A stretch of DNA of 64,000 bases from Kribbella catacumbae DSM 19601 (GTDB lineage: Bacteria; Actinomycetota; Actinomycetes; Propionibacteriales; Kribbellaceae), in contig NZ_AQUZ01000007.1 of assembly GCF_000372465.1 (NCBI RefSeq), forward strand, positions 157,128 through 221,127, in the 5' to 3' direction. Positions 1-8,574 of this stretch are shown here, piece after piece. Within the stretch, counting starts at the first letter, position 1; each line of letters begins with the position of its first letter. The notes under the pieces were generated by a model that had not been told where the DNA came from, made no database searches, and saw only the letters and a list, made by a program, of their open reading frames with translations. A program made the translations under genes and the position numbers.

Positions 1-669
1 GTACTCGCGGAAGCGGGTGGTCAGCGTCTCGAAGGAGAACGTCGTCGACTCGAAGACGCCCGGGCTCGGCCAGAAGGTGATCGTGGTGCCGTTGGAGTCC
101 GACGTACCGACGTCGGCGAGGTCCGCGTCCGGGACACCGACGCTGAAGGACTGGGTGTAGGCCTTGCCGTTCTTGTTGACGTCCACCCGGAGCCGGTCGG
201 ACAGCGCGTTCACGACAGAGACGCCGACGCCGTGCAGGCCACCGGACACCTTGTACCCGCCGCCGCCGAACTTTCCACCGGCGTGCAGGACGGTCAGGAC
301 GACAGTGACGGCCGGCTTGCCCTCGGACTCGACGATGTCGACGGGGATGCCACGGCCGTTGTCGACGACGCGGACGCCGCCATCGGGCAGCAGGGTGACC
401 ACGATCTTGTCGCAGAAGCCGGCCAGCGCCTCGTCCACCGCGTTGTCGACGACCTCGGTGACGAGATGGTGCAGACCACGCTCACCGGTGGACCCGATGT
501 ACATCCCCGGCCGCTTGCGGACCGCATCCAGGCCTTCGAGGACCTGGATCGCGCTGGCGTCGTATTCCTTCTCGACCGCGCTGGACTGGATTTCACTGAG
601 AGGTACTTCTTCGAAACCGGTGCTGTCGGCGGACGTTGTTTCGTCGATCTCGGTCGGCTCGTCGGTCAC
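1..669 (-). CDS. gyrB: DNA gyrase subunit B, N-terminal part (runs off the window)
   Basis: The first 223 codons of the ATPase subunit of DNA gyrase, which introduces negative supercoils. Translation of the minus strand from a GTG at 669 gives GHKL ATPase motifs: an RPGMYIGS stretch, DNGRGIPVD and [15 protein letters not shown], all in the usual GyrB order. A strong AGGAGG ribosome binding site lies 11-16 bases before the GTG, which decides this start. The remainder, and probably gyrA, lie beyond base 1. It continues the oriC-proximal series dnaN-gnd-recF-dciA-gyrB on the same strand, but a four-gene cassette separates it from dciA. ParE is the only realistic alternative, and the location makes GyrB nearly certain. 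Confidence 0.97.
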   Translation of the reverse strand, partial: MTDEPTEIDETTSADSTGFEEVPLSEIQSSAVEKEYDASAIQVLEGLDAVRKRPGMYIGSTGERGLHHLVTEVVDNAVDEALAGFCDKIVVTLLPDGGVRVVDNGRGIPVDIVESEGKPAVTVVLTVLHAGGKFGGGGYKVSGGLHGVGVSVVNALSDRLRVDVNKNGKAYTQSFSVGVPDADLADVGTSDSNGTTITFWPSPGVFESTTFSFETLTTRFREY

Positions 670-989
670 CGGCTGTTGTCCTCCTCGGACCCCGCGTACA
701 CGGGGCATCGATGCACAGTAGAAGCCGCCCCTACTGTGTTCATCAGCGGTGCGGCTTTCTCAACTGTTCCATCTTACCCGTCGACCGAAGCAGAACCTGC
801 CATGAGGGGCCCCCAATCGCGGACAGGGCGTCTTTTCGGACTCCTCGCCATGTCCCCCCACGCGGGGTGGGTGCTCGGAAAGCGCTCATGGCGCTCAGTG
901 GCTTCTGGCCGGATCACCCCTGACTGTCTGCGGACCGAGACTGGATCGGCCCGCGACCACCGGCCCTGCTGCCCCTTAGGATCGCTGCC
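670..989. promoter_or_regulatory. gyrB upstream intergenic region with an inverted repeat
   Basis: A 320-base gap between two divergent genes, which must hold the gyrB promoter and that of the downstream cassette. An inverted repeat with perfect 8-bp arms (CACAGTAG at 714-721, CTACTGTG at 731-738) sits about 45 bases upstream of the gyrB start, where a leader hairpin or operator would be expected. I see no credible open frame and no recognisable promoter hexamers in the rest. Confidence 0.45.
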
Positions 990-1616
990 GTGGAAAGTCT
1001 CGACGACGTCATCGACGCCATGATCGCCGACAAGGTGATCCACCGGCACCGCCGGAAGTGGCTGATCGCGCTCGCCCTCGTCGTCGTGCTCGCGGTGGTC
1101 ATCTTCTTCACCGGGGGCTGGAAGGAGAAGCAGGGCCGCAAAGTCGACACGATGGACGCTCCGGTCACGATCGAGGCGGGCCGGTACGAGGTCGGCATCA
1201 GTAAGGCCACCATCTGGCGGACGCCGAAGACCGAGTACAGCCCGGCGAAGTCCCGGCTCGAGGTCGAACTCCAACTGAAGAACATCGACGAGGAGGAACG
1301 CGCTAGCCACCGCTTCGACAGCATGCTGCTGAGGTGGGTGATCGCCGGCAAGGACCCCGTCCAGCCCGCGGGCGTGAGCTGCAAGGACGAGATCGGCTAT
1401 GTCCTCGTCTACGGCCTGCCCGCCGAGACGTGCATCGCGAAGTTCGACGTGTCGCCCAACTTCAGCACGGACATGACCGAGATCGGCATACTCGCCGAGA
1501 CCTACAAGTCCGATAGCGGCCTGTTCGGCGCGACGGACAAGGCGTACTGGCAGAGCGAGACGGCGGTGGCCGTGGTCCGGGTACCGACCACGATCGAGAC
1601 GGAGACCGACGAATGA
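990..1616 (+). CDS. Membrane-anchored hypothetical protein, first of three
   Basis: A 208-residue protein I do not recognise. After a basic cytoplasmic segment (about residues 1-23) comes one transmembrane helix (about 24-42), then an extracytoplasmic domain rich in predicted beta strands. This is a type II membrane protein layout. The start is a GTG at 990; no good ribosome binding site precedes it, so a leaderless transcript is possible. Its stop overlaps the ATG of the next gene (ATGA), and that gene overlaps a third, giving a translationally coupled trio with the same topology. The domain recalls DUF4352-type single-domain proteins, but that is inference. The role is unknown; an envelope assembly made of three related subunits is plausible. 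Confidence 0.75.
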   Translation: MESLDDVIDAMIADKVIHRHRRKWLIALALVVVLAVVIFFTGGWKEKQGRKVDTMDAPVTIEAGRYEVGISKATIWRTPKTEYSPAKSRLEVELQLKNIDEEERASHRFDSMLLRWVIAGKDPVQPAGVSCKDEIGYVLVYGLPAETCIAKFDVSPNFSTDMTEIGILAETYKSDSGLFGATDKAYWQSETAVAVVRVPTTIETETDE

Positions 1617-2206
1617 AGCTGTATCGGCCCGCGACGGTGCTCGTCGGCATCTTGTTCGTCCTGCTCGGCGGGCTGACCCGCCTCGCCGGACCGGACCAGG
1701 TGTTCGAGGAGGACAACCGCGTGGTGAAGCGCGGCACCATCGGCCAGGCGGTTCCGTACGGCGATTCGACCGTCACCGTGCATCGAATGAAGTTCGCTCG
1801 GGCCTACCTGACCGGGGAGACCGGTAAGAAGGCGGTCGAGACGAGCGGGATCTATGTCGCACTTGAGTACGGCACGGTGCAGGGCACCCAGGACATCTCC
1901 AGCCCGAATGGCCAACTGACCACCGACAAGGGCACCGTCTACCTGCCGATCGCCGAAACCTATGGCAGCGACATCGACTTCCCCGCGCCGGGCTTCGGCG
2001 TGATCGGCTCGATCATCTTCGAGGTGAATCCGGCCGACCTCAAGGGACTCACCCTGAAGGTCAGCAACCTCCAACTGTTCAACGTCATGGGCCAAGACGT
2101 CGCCATCGACCTCGGCGTGCCGGACGAGAAGATCGCCCAGCAACAGATCGACGCCGCGACGCCGGAATATCTGATCGCCAAGAGCATCACGCGGGTTGCG
2201 TCATGA
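1613..2206 (+). CDS. Membrane-anchored hypothetical protein, second of three
   Basis: A 197-residue protein with an N-terminal hydrophobic helix (about residues 7-25) followed by a single extracytoplasmic domain with alternating hydrophobic strands. No catalytic motif is visible. Its ATG overlaps the upstream stop by four bases, and its own stop overlaps the next ATG by four bases, so the three genes are almost certainly made together. It begins its soluble domain with a V-x-R-G-T-I-G motif that resembles the R-Q-G-T-I-N motif of the third protein, which suggests the two are diverged paralogues. Function unknown. Confidence 0.75.
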   Translation: MKLYRPATVLVGILFVLLGGLTRLAGPDQVFEEDNRVVKRGTIGQAVPYGDSTVTVHRMKFARAYLTGETGKKAVETSGIYVALEYGTVQGTQDISSPNGQLTTDKGTVYLPIAETYGSDIDFPAPGFGVIGSIIFEVNPADLKGLTLKVSNLQLFNVMGQDVAIDLGVPDEKIAQQQIDAATPEYLIAKSITRVAS

Positions 2207-2760
2207 AGCCACCCCGGCGGGCGGCCCGGCTCATTGCCCAGATCTCGCTGCTGGTCGCCCTGGCCGCCACCAGCGCCGTGCTGATGCTGCGTACTCATCT
2301 CGGCGACGAGGAGACGATCTACCGGCAGGGAACGATCAACGAGGTAGTCCAGCAGGGACCGGTGACGATCGGCCGGGTGCAGTGGAAGCTGGAGTCGCTC
2401 GAGGTCTACACCCAACTGGTGGACGGCGAGAAGAAGAAGATCTCGCTGGACCAGCCGGAGGGCTCGGTAGTGATCCTGGCCAAGGTCTCGATCACGCCGC
2501 TGGACGGTCTGAAGATGGGCGCCGATGGCTTCAGTTGCTCATCCAGCCTTCGCGATGACCGCGGCAACCTATGGGGGCAGCAGAGCGTCTCCGGCCTTGC
2601 CCTGCCGACGAACTGCGGCGACGACGACCATCCGTTCAGCCGGAACAAGGCCGGTCTCCTCGCACAGGTCTACGTGGTGCCGCAGTCCGCGGTGCCACAC
2701 CTGACCGGCCTCCAGATCGAGAGCCTGTCCGAGTACCGCCGGGTCTTGCTGGCCCGCTGA
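2203..2760 (+). CDS. Membrane-anchored hypothetical protein, third of three
   Basis: A 185-residue protein with a basic N-terminus, one transmembrane helix (about residues 10-27) and an extracytoplasmic domain containing two cysteines (FSC and TNC) that could form a disulfide. It overlaps the preceding gene by ATGA. It ends 23 bases before the stop of a convergent polytopic membrane protein. The equivalent topology and coupling point to a common complex with the two upstream proteins. No family name can be supported from the sequence alone. Confidence 0.75.
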   Translation: MKPPRRAARLIAQISLLVALAATSAVLMLRTHLGDEETIYRQGTINEVVQQGPVTIGRVQWKLESLEVYTQLVDGEKKKISLDQPEGSVVILAKVSITPLDGLKMGADGFSCSSSLRDDRGNLWGQQSVSGLALPTNCGDDDHPFSRNKAGLLAQVYVVPQSAVPHLTGLQIESLSEYRRVLLAR

Positions 2761-2783
2761 CCTGACCCCCGCGGTACCGGCCG

Positions 2784-4130
2784 TCAGTCAGTGGGCGGTC
2801 CGGCGGGGGCGGACTGCGGCTCGGCCTGCTGCTTCGCGGCGGCGGCCTCGGCTCGCCGTTCGGCGCCGACCGAGATACAGAGGTCGAAAGCCGCCGCCAG
2901 CAAGGCGATCCGCAGCGTCTCGAAGAAGACGTCGCGGATCAGCATGGTGATCTCCATGTTCATCACGCCCCAGTCGGAGCCATGCACGCCGATCAGCCGC
3001 AGACCGCCCGTGAAGGCCCAGTCCTCACCCAGCTTCCAGAACGTGTAGACCATGCAGACCACGCCGAGGAATACCGGACCGACCCGGACCAGCAACCGGA
3101 ACGCGGTCAGCGTCGGGTAGAACTTCTCCCGCAATCCCCCGAGCAGCAGGTTCGGCGCCTGGTTGGTGAGCGTCACCAGCCTGCTCTGCTTCGGCGTCTC
3201 GTCCGCCGGGACGACCTGCCTGCCGAAGCGTCGCTCGATCCGGGTCCCACGAAACACGCCGCCACTGGCCAGCACCCGGTGCCCGAAGACCACCGTGGTG
3301 ATCGCGAGCCAGGTCAGCGGCTCGGCCACGCCGGACTTGAACAGCGGCCAGAGGCTCTCCCAGAAGAAGCCCCAGAGGAATTCGATCCCGGCCGGGATCG
3401 GGATGTGGATCCCCGCGAAGAAGTCCTTCAGCCCACCCCACCAGTCGACCGAGATGTACCAGACGTTCCGGCTCTCTATCCAGTCCCTGAAGTCGCCGAC
3501 GGCGAACGGCGTGACGACGACCGTGATCAGCAGGAAGAACGCCTCGGCCCAGACCTGGGCGAACTTGACCGGCCGGCTCGGCCAGCGATCGTCGATCGCC
3601 TCGAGCACGCGGCGCAGTATGAGCAGGATCACGATGGCCGGCAGGTACGAATGCCAGCCGCCGTTAGCCAGTTCGAAATAGCTCGCGCCCGGTCCGGAGC
3701 CACGCTGGATGATGTTGCTGATCGACAACTCTTGGATCCGGTCGTCCAGGAATCCCCAGGCCGACCAAACCGCGACCAACGGCAGCAAGGTGACAGCCAG
3801 CAACTCCATCAGGCCCTGCTGGGTCGGGTCGGAGGTCTCCTCGGCTTTGTTGCTGGCCGCGTCACGCCAACGGTAGAGCGAGGTGGCACAGGTCCGGATC
3901 ATGCCGACCGTTGCCGCGATCTGGATCAGCACACCGGTGGCGAAGACCCCGACACCCAAGCTCCCATGCTGGTGCTCGTCCAGCCAGATTGCGGCCTGGA
4001 TGGAAGCCCGGAAGCCGAGGTATCCGGCCAGGAACCAGGTGGTCAGTGGCAGCAGGTTGCGCCACCACAGCCGGAACGTGTCGGCGATGAGGTGGACCAT
4101 CTCGCGGAAGCCATCAACGATCGTGCGCAT
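2784..4130 (-). CDS. Polytopic membrane protein of unknown function
   Basis: A 448-residue integral membrane protein with roughly seven to nine hydrophobic helices spread along its length. It has several aromatic-rich segments and an Ala/Glu/Pro-rich cytoplasmic tail. No transporter signature, nucleotide-binding motif or enzyme site is visible. It starts with ATG at 4130 and is convergent with the three-gene cassette at 990-2760. The two units may form one accessory envelope module inserted between gyrB and dciA, which are close neighbours in many actinobacteria. Function unknown. Confidence 0.7.
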   Translation of the reverse strand: MRTIVDGFREMVHLIADTFRLWWRNLLPLTTWFLAGYLGFRASIQAAIWLDEHQHGSLGVGVFATGVLIQIAATVGMIRTCATSLYRWRDAASNKAEETSDPTQQGLMELLAVTLLPLVAVWSAWGFLDDRIQELSISNIIQRGSGPGASYFELANGGWHSYLPAIVILLILRRVLEAIDDRWPSRPVKFAQVWAEAFFLLITVVVTPFAVGDFRDWIESRNVWYISVDWWGGLKDFFAGIHIPIPAGIEFLWGFFWESLWPLFKSGVAEPLTWLAITTVVFGHRVLASGGVFRGTRIERRFGRQVVPADETPKQSRLVTLTNQAPNLLLGGLREKFYPTLTAFRLLVRVGPVFLGVVCMVYTFWKLGEDWAFTGGLRLIGVHGSDWGVMNMEITMLIRDVFFETLRIALLAAAFDLCISVGAERRAEAAAAKQQAEPQSAPAGPPTD

Positions 4131-4186
4131 CGCGCCCGATCCTAGAGGACCGTCAGGGTCCAGCGCAGGCGCCGTCCGCCGAGGGA

Positions 4187-4795
4187 TCAGCCGTAGGTGT
4201 CGCGAGGGCCGCGGCCGCCGCGGACAGTACGCGGGCCTTTGCGCCAGCTGGGGGCGTTGGGGCCTTCGACCTTCACTCTGGTGACGGTGCCGTCGCCGAG
4301 TTCGGCGTTCAGACGGCGTACCAGGTCGGGCGCCAGCAGGCGGACCTGTGTGGCCCAGGCGGTGGAGTCGGTGCGGACGGTGAGCTCTGTGTCCTGGTAG
4401 CTCTCCGGGCGACAGTGTGAGGCCATCTCCGGGCCGACGATCGACGGCCAGCGGGCCATCACGCCATGGACGGCGACGTCGACCTCCCAGCCCTGCTCGC
4501 GCATCAGCCGGCCGAGCGTGTTCGTGAGCAGTTGGGGATCGCGATCGTCCGCGCGTGCGCTGCTGACCTGATTGCCGGTCGGGCGGCGACGGCGCGTCTT
4601 CTTGACAGGCTGGATCGGACCCGCGCCCTTGAGCCTGCTGGCCAGCGTCTTGGCCAGATCGAGGCCGCGTTTGTCGTGCTCAGCCGCTTCGACGGACTCG
4701 CTCTCGGAGCCGCTCTCAGAGGAATTCTGGCGTTCCGGCTCGCCCCGCGTGGGTTCCGCGCGGGGTGCGGGCTCGGGACGGAGGTCCTCAGGCAC
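4187..4795 (-). CDS. dciA: DciA family (DUF721) helicase-loading protein
   Basis: DUF721/DciA proteins help load the replicative helicase DnaB in bacteria that lack DnaC or DnaI. The 202-residue protein has a disordered, charged N-terminus (about residues 1-90, rich in Glu, Ser, Arg and Pro). The conserved DUF721 domain follows, with a W-E-V-x-V-A-V-H-G-V-x-x-R-W-x-x-I-V-G segment and the [13 protein letters not shown] core. I choose the GTG at 4795, which overlaps the recF stop by eight bases; a longer frame reaches 4831 but lies wholly inside recF. It follows recF as in Streptomyces and mycobacteria. Confidence 0.88.
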   Translation of the reverse strand: MPEDLRPEPAPRAEPTRGEPERQNSSESGSESESVEAAEHDKRGLDLAKTLASRLKGAGPIQPVKKTRRRRPTGNQVSSARADDRDPQLLTNTLGRLMREQGWEVDVAVHGVMARWPSIVGPEMASHCRPESYQDTELTVRTDSTAWATQVRLLAPDLVRRLNAELGDGTVTRVKVEGPNAPSWRKGPRTVRGGRGPRDTYG

Positions 4796-5930
4796 GGCGT
4801 ACCGTGCCCTCGCCGACGTCGAACCGCACACCGCTCAACTCGGCCGGTACGTCGGCGCCGACCGCTGCGGTGACCAGGACCTGTTCGGCGGGTGCGACGA
4901 GTTCGGCCAGCCGGTCGCGGCGACTCGTGTCCAGCTCGGCGAAGACATCGTCGAGGATCAGCACCGGCTCACCCCCGTCCGTCCTGAGCAACTCGTACGA
5001 CGCCAGCCGCAACGCGAGCGCGAACGACCAGGACTCACCGTGACTCGCATACCCCTTCGCGGGCAAGTCCCCCAGTCCGAGTACGACGTCGTCGCGGTGC
5101 GGGCCGACCAGCGAAACCCCACGATCGAGCTCATCCGAACGGCGATCCCGTACTGCGGCCTGCAACACCTCCGCGAGCTGGTCCCGGCTGGCGACTCCCG
5201 GCTCCAGCGGAACGGACGACTTGTACTCTAGCCGGGCATCACCCTTGCCTCGGGCAACGGCATCGTACGAGCCAGAAACCAATGGACGAAGGGATTCCAG
5301 CAAGTCGAGTCTGGCCGCGAGTAACTCCGAACCGGTCCGGACGAGGTGCTCGTCCCACACCTCGAGGGTGCGCAACTGGGCCTCGACGGCGCCGCCGGAA
5401 CGGTTCTGCCGGCGGGCGATCGAGGTGCTCTTGAGCAGTGAGTTGCGCTGCTTCAGCACCCGGTCGTAGTCCTGCCGGACGCCGGCCAGCCGGGGTGTCC
5501 GCAGGGTGAGCAACTCGTCCAGGAAGCGGCGCCGCTCGGACGGATCACCCTTCACCAACGCGAGATCCTCGGGCGCAAAAAGCACCGTACGGAGCAATCC
5601 GAGCACTTCGCGCGGCCGGGGGACCGGCGAACGGTTCACCCTGGCCCGATTTGCCCTCCCAGGATTGATTTCCAGCTCGACGACCAGATCACGGTCGTGG
5701 TCGGAACGGAACTCGGTCCGCACGATCGCCCGCGGAGCGCCGGCCCGCACGAGTGGCGCGTCGTTCGCCACCCGGTGCGAACCGAGCGTCGCGGTGTAGT
5801 GGATCGCCTCGACCAGATTCGTCTTGCCCTGGCCGTTCGGGCCGACGAAAGCCGTCACTCCCGCCTGAAGCTGGACCTCGACCTGCTGGTACGACCGGAA
5901 GTCGATCAGTCCGAGCGCGGTGACAAACAC
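4788..5930 (-). CDS. recF: DNA replication and repair protein RecF
   Basis: RecF is an SMC-like ATPase that loads RecA at single-strand gaps with RecO and RecR. The 380-residue protein shows the N-terminal FRSY motif, a Walker A site (GPNGQGKTN, about residues 30-38), an ABC-type signature region near GPHRDD, and Walker B ([11 protein letters not shown]) near the C-terminus. This is the full family architecture and length. It lies between gnd and dciA on the dnaA strand. The ATG start sits about 30 bases after the gnd stop, and the C-terminus overlaps dciA by eight bases, which suggests coupled translation. Confidence 0.96.
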   Translation of the reverse strand: MFVTALGLIDFRSYQQVEVQLQAGVTAFVGPNGQGKTNLVEAIHYTATLGSHRVANDAPLVRAGAPRAIVRTEFRSDHDRDLVVELEINPGRANRARVNRSPVPRPREVLGLLRTVLFAPEDLALVKGDPSERRRFLDELLTLRTPRLAGVRQDYDRVLKQRNSLLKSTSIARRQNRSGGAVEAQLRTLEVWDEHLVRTGSELLAARLDLLESLRPLVSGSYDAVARGKGDARLEYKSSVPLEPGVASRDQLAEVLQAAVRDRRSDELDRGVSLVGPHRDDVVLGLGDLPAKGYASHGESWSFALALRLASYELLRTDGGEPVLILDDVFAELDTSRRDRLAELVAPAEQVLVTAAVGADVPAELSGVRFDVGEGTVRRA

Positions 5931-5960
5931 CTGAATTCCTCTGCTGGGCGGATCCTGAGG

Positions 5961-6881
5961 CTAGTGCTTGATCGGGGGTGTCGCGTAGGACGGGTCTTCG
6001 GAGGCGCCCTTGACGGCGTGACCGCCGAACTGGTTGCGCATCGCGGCGATCGCCTTCATCGCGGGGGAGTCGTCCTGCCGGGAGGCGAACCGCGCGAACA
6101 GCGACGCGGCGATCGCCGGCACCGGTACGGCGTGGTCGATCGCGGCCTCGACGGTCCAGCGGCCTTCGCCCGAGTCGTCGGCGTACCCGCGGATCTTGTC
6201 CAGGTGGGTGTCTTCCTTGAGCGCGTTGACCATCAGGTCGAGCAACCAGGACCGGATCACCGTGCCCTCGCGCCAGGAGTCGAACGCCTCCGGCACGTTC
6301 TCGACGATGTCCGCGGCCTCGAGCAGCTCGAAGCCCTCGGCGTACGCCTGCATGATCGCGTACTCGATGCCGTTGTGAACCATCTTGGCGAAGTGGCCGG
6401 CGCCGACCTGGCCGGCGTGCACGAACCCGAATTCACCCTCGGGCTTGAGCGCTTCGAAGATGGGCATCAGCGTGCCGACCGTCTCGGCGTCTCCGCCGCA
6501 CATCAGCGCATAGCCGTTCTCGAGACCCCAGACTCCACCGGAGACCCCGCAGTCGACGAACTTGATGCCCTGGTGGGACAGCAGTTCGGCCCGGCGGATG
6601 TCGTCGGTCCAGCGGCTGTTGCCGCCGTCGATCACGATGTCGCCCTCGGACAGCAGGCCGGCCAGCTCGGTCAGGACCGGGTCGATGGCCTGTACCGGCA
6701 CCATCACCCAGACGACCTTCGGCTGATCGGTCGCGGTCAGCTTGCCCACCATGTCGGCGAGATCGGTTGCGTCAGACAGGTCCGCGTTGTGGTCGAAGCC
6801 GACCACGTTCAGGCCCGCTTTGCGCATCCGCTCGCGCATGTTGCCGCCCATCTTGCCGAGACCGACAAGGCCGAGCTCCAT
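5961..6881 (-). CDS. gnd: 6-phosphogluconate dehydrogenase, decarboxylating, short type
   Basis: Oxidises and decarboxylates 6-phosphogluconate to ribulose 5-phosphate in the pentose phosphate pathway. The 306-residue protein starts with the dinucleotide-binding motif GLGKMGGNM (about residues 7-15). It has the substrate-binding GVSGGVWGLENG segment and the catalytic region GAGHFAKMVHNGIEY, where the Lys and Asn are conserved. At about 300 residues it is the short GndA type rather than the 470-residue form. Its position between dnaN and recF is the usual one in streptomycetes and relatives. Cofactor preference (NAD or NADP) cannot be decided here. Confidence 0.94.
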   Translation of the reverse strand: MELGLVGLGKMGGNMRERMRKAGLNVVGFDHNADLSDATDLADMVGKLTATDQPKVVWVMVPVQAIDPVLTELAGLLSEGDIVIDGGNSRWTDDIRRAELLSHQGIKFVDCGVSGGVWGLENGYALMCGGDAETVGTLMPIFEALKPEGEFGFVHAGQVGAGHFAKMVHNGIEYAIMQAYAEGFELLEAADIVENVPEAFDSWREGTVIRSWLLDLMVNALKEDTHLDKIRGYADDSGEGRWTVEAAIDHAVPVPAIAASLFARFASRQDDSPAMKAIAAMRNQFGGHAVKGASEDPSYATPPIKH

Positions 6882-6917
6882 CGTGAATCCCCTTGTTCTG
6901 TTGGCTTTTCGCTGGCT

Positions 6918-8063
6918 TCAGCTGTTCAGGCGAACCGGCATCAGCACGTACCGGAACTCGGTGATCGGGTCGCCGTCGAAGTCCTTGACGCCGGTCAGCT
7001 CGGCCGGCTTCGTCGCCTGCGTGAAGGCCAGGTGCGCGACCGAGGTGCCGATCGCGTTCAGACCGTCCAGCAGGTACGTCGGATTGAAGCCCACGGTAAC
7101 CGGCTCGCCAACCACCCGTGCCTCGATCGACTCGGAGGCCTGCGCCTCGTCACCGCTGCCGGCGTCGAGCGTCACGGTGTCGTCGGAGAACGTCAGCCGG
7201 ACCGGCGCGTTCCGCTCGGCCACCAAAGCGACCCGCTTGACCGCCTCGACCAGGGTCGCGGTGTCGATCCGGACCCGGGTCGCGATCGCGGCGTCGGTCG
7301 GGATGATGCCGCGAACCTTCGGGAACTCGCCGTCGAGCAGCCGGGTGGTGGCGCGGCGGTTGCCACCGGACACCTCGCCCTCGAAGCCGACGATGCCGTC
7401 ACCGCTGCCAGGGGCTGCCAGGGAGACGATGATGTCGGTTCCGGTCATCGCTTTCGCTGTTTCCGAAAGCACCCGGGCCGGGATAAGGGCTGCAGCAGAG
7501 GCATCTGGGCTCTGCGGGTTCCATTCGAGCTCACGAATCGCCAGCCGGTACCGGTCGGTGGCCAGCAGCGAGATCGTGGAGCCCTCGATCTCGACCCGTA
7601 CGCCGGTCAGGACCGGAAGCGTGTCTTCGCGACCCGCGGCGGTGACGACCTGAGCGACGGCCTGGGCGAAAACGTCACTGCGCACCGTGCCGCTGGCCGC
7701 CGGAAGGTCCGGCAAAGCCGGATATTCCTCTGTGGGAAGCGTTTGGAGCGTGAACCGCGAGGTGCCGCAAGTGAGTTGCGCCTTCGCGCCGTCCACAGCG
7801 ATGTCCACGGGCTGATTCGGAAGACTCTTCGAGATGTCGGCGACGAGCCGGCCGGAGATCAGGCACTTGCCGGCATCGGCCACCTGGGCCGGAACCGTGA
7901 CACGGACGGAAGTCTCGTAGTCGAAGCCGGACAGGGTGATCTGCCCTTCCTCCGCTTCGACAAGAAGGCCCGCAAGGATCGGGACGCTGGGTCGACTGGG
8001 CAAACTGCGCGCGGCCCAGGCCACCGACTCGGCCAGTACGTCGCGCTCGACGCGAAACTTCAC
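6918..8063 (-). CDS. dnaN: DNA polymerase III beta subunit (sliding clamp)
   Basis: The ring-shaped processivity clamp that tethers DNA polymerase III to DNA and recruits repair factors. The 381-residue protein begins KFRVERDVLAESVAWAAR and ends with the clamp C-terminal signature YVLMPVRL, so all three clamp domains are present. The frame extends upstream to 8132, but the GTG at 8063 is preceded by AGGAGG at a good distance and matches the family start. It lies downstream of dnaA across the origin region, in the same direction, as in most actinobacteria. Confidence 0.96.
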   Translation of the reverse strand: MKFRVERDVLAESVAWAARSLPSRPSVPILAGLLVEAEEGQITLSGFDYETSVRVTVPAQVADAGKCLISGRLVADISKSLPNQPVDIAVDGAKAQLTCGTSRFTLQTLPTEEYPALPDLPAASGTVRSDVFAQAVAQVVTAAGREDTLPVLTGVRVEIEGSTISLLATDRYRLAIRELEWNPQSPDASAAALIPARVLSETAKAMTGTDIIVSLAAPGSGDGIVGFEGEVSGGNRRATTRLLDGEFPKVRGIIPTDAAIATRVRIDTATLVEAVKRVALVAERNAPVRLTFSDDTVTLDAGSGDEAQASESIEARVVGEPVTVGFNPTYLLDGLNAIGTSVAHLAFTQATKPAELTGVKDFDGDPITEFRYVLMPVRLNS

Positions 8064-8574
8064 CGCTGGGTGCCTCCTGTTTCGGCTGTGTGCCAGGCAG
8101 ATCCTGCCACGGACAGATGTGATGTGCGCCAACCGGGCTTGACGTGGCGGTTCGGGCGGGTCGCGTCACCTTTGGTTCGCAGCTGGTGCGGACAGCCTGA
8201 CAGGTGGGTCCTGAGGGCCGGCGGCCAGGTGCGAAATCGAGGTTTTCCCCAGGTTGGGGCGCCAGAACCTTTTGTGGACTGGGACCTCTCTAGAGATTCC
8301 ATAGGGTTCTTCGCACGTGTGGATACTGTGGAAAAGCCGCGAGTTCGCAGGTCAGGGCCGGTTTTGCCCTGAGGACGAGGTGTGGACGAAATCGGGGTCT
8401 TCTCTGGACGGCTGGTGATGACGGATTTTCTCCACACAGCCAATCCACAGCCGAGACGAGAGTGTCCACCGACATACCCACAGTTATCCACAGGACTGTC
8501 CCCAGCCTGTGTGGTTCGTGTGACCGCGTCGTAGCGCTCGGCGTACACGCTTCCGGACCCGGTCACACGCCCGC
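8064..8574. other. oriC: Chromosomal replication origin region with DnaA boxes
   Basis: The 511-base dnaA-dnaN spacer contains a dense group of DnaA-box-like 9-mers. On the plus strand I see TTATCCACA at 8484-8492 (perfect), TTCTCCACA at 8428 and CAATCCACA at 8441. On the minus strand I see TCGTCCACA at 8381-8389, TTTTCCACA at 8327-8335, GTATCCACA at 8318-8326 and CAGTCCACA ending at 8273. The location and clustering match oriC of Streptomyces and mycobacteria. No strongly AT-rich unwinding element stands out. The dnaN ribosome binding site and presumably its promoter lie at the low-coordinate end. Confidence 0.85.

Noticed and set aside
5697..8372. Very long open frame on the plus strand (891 codons) opposite recF, gnd and dnaN
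   Set aside because: It is the antisense shadow of well-supported genes; its product is rich in Arg, Gly, Asp and Val without domains, as expected for the reverse of GC-rich codons.
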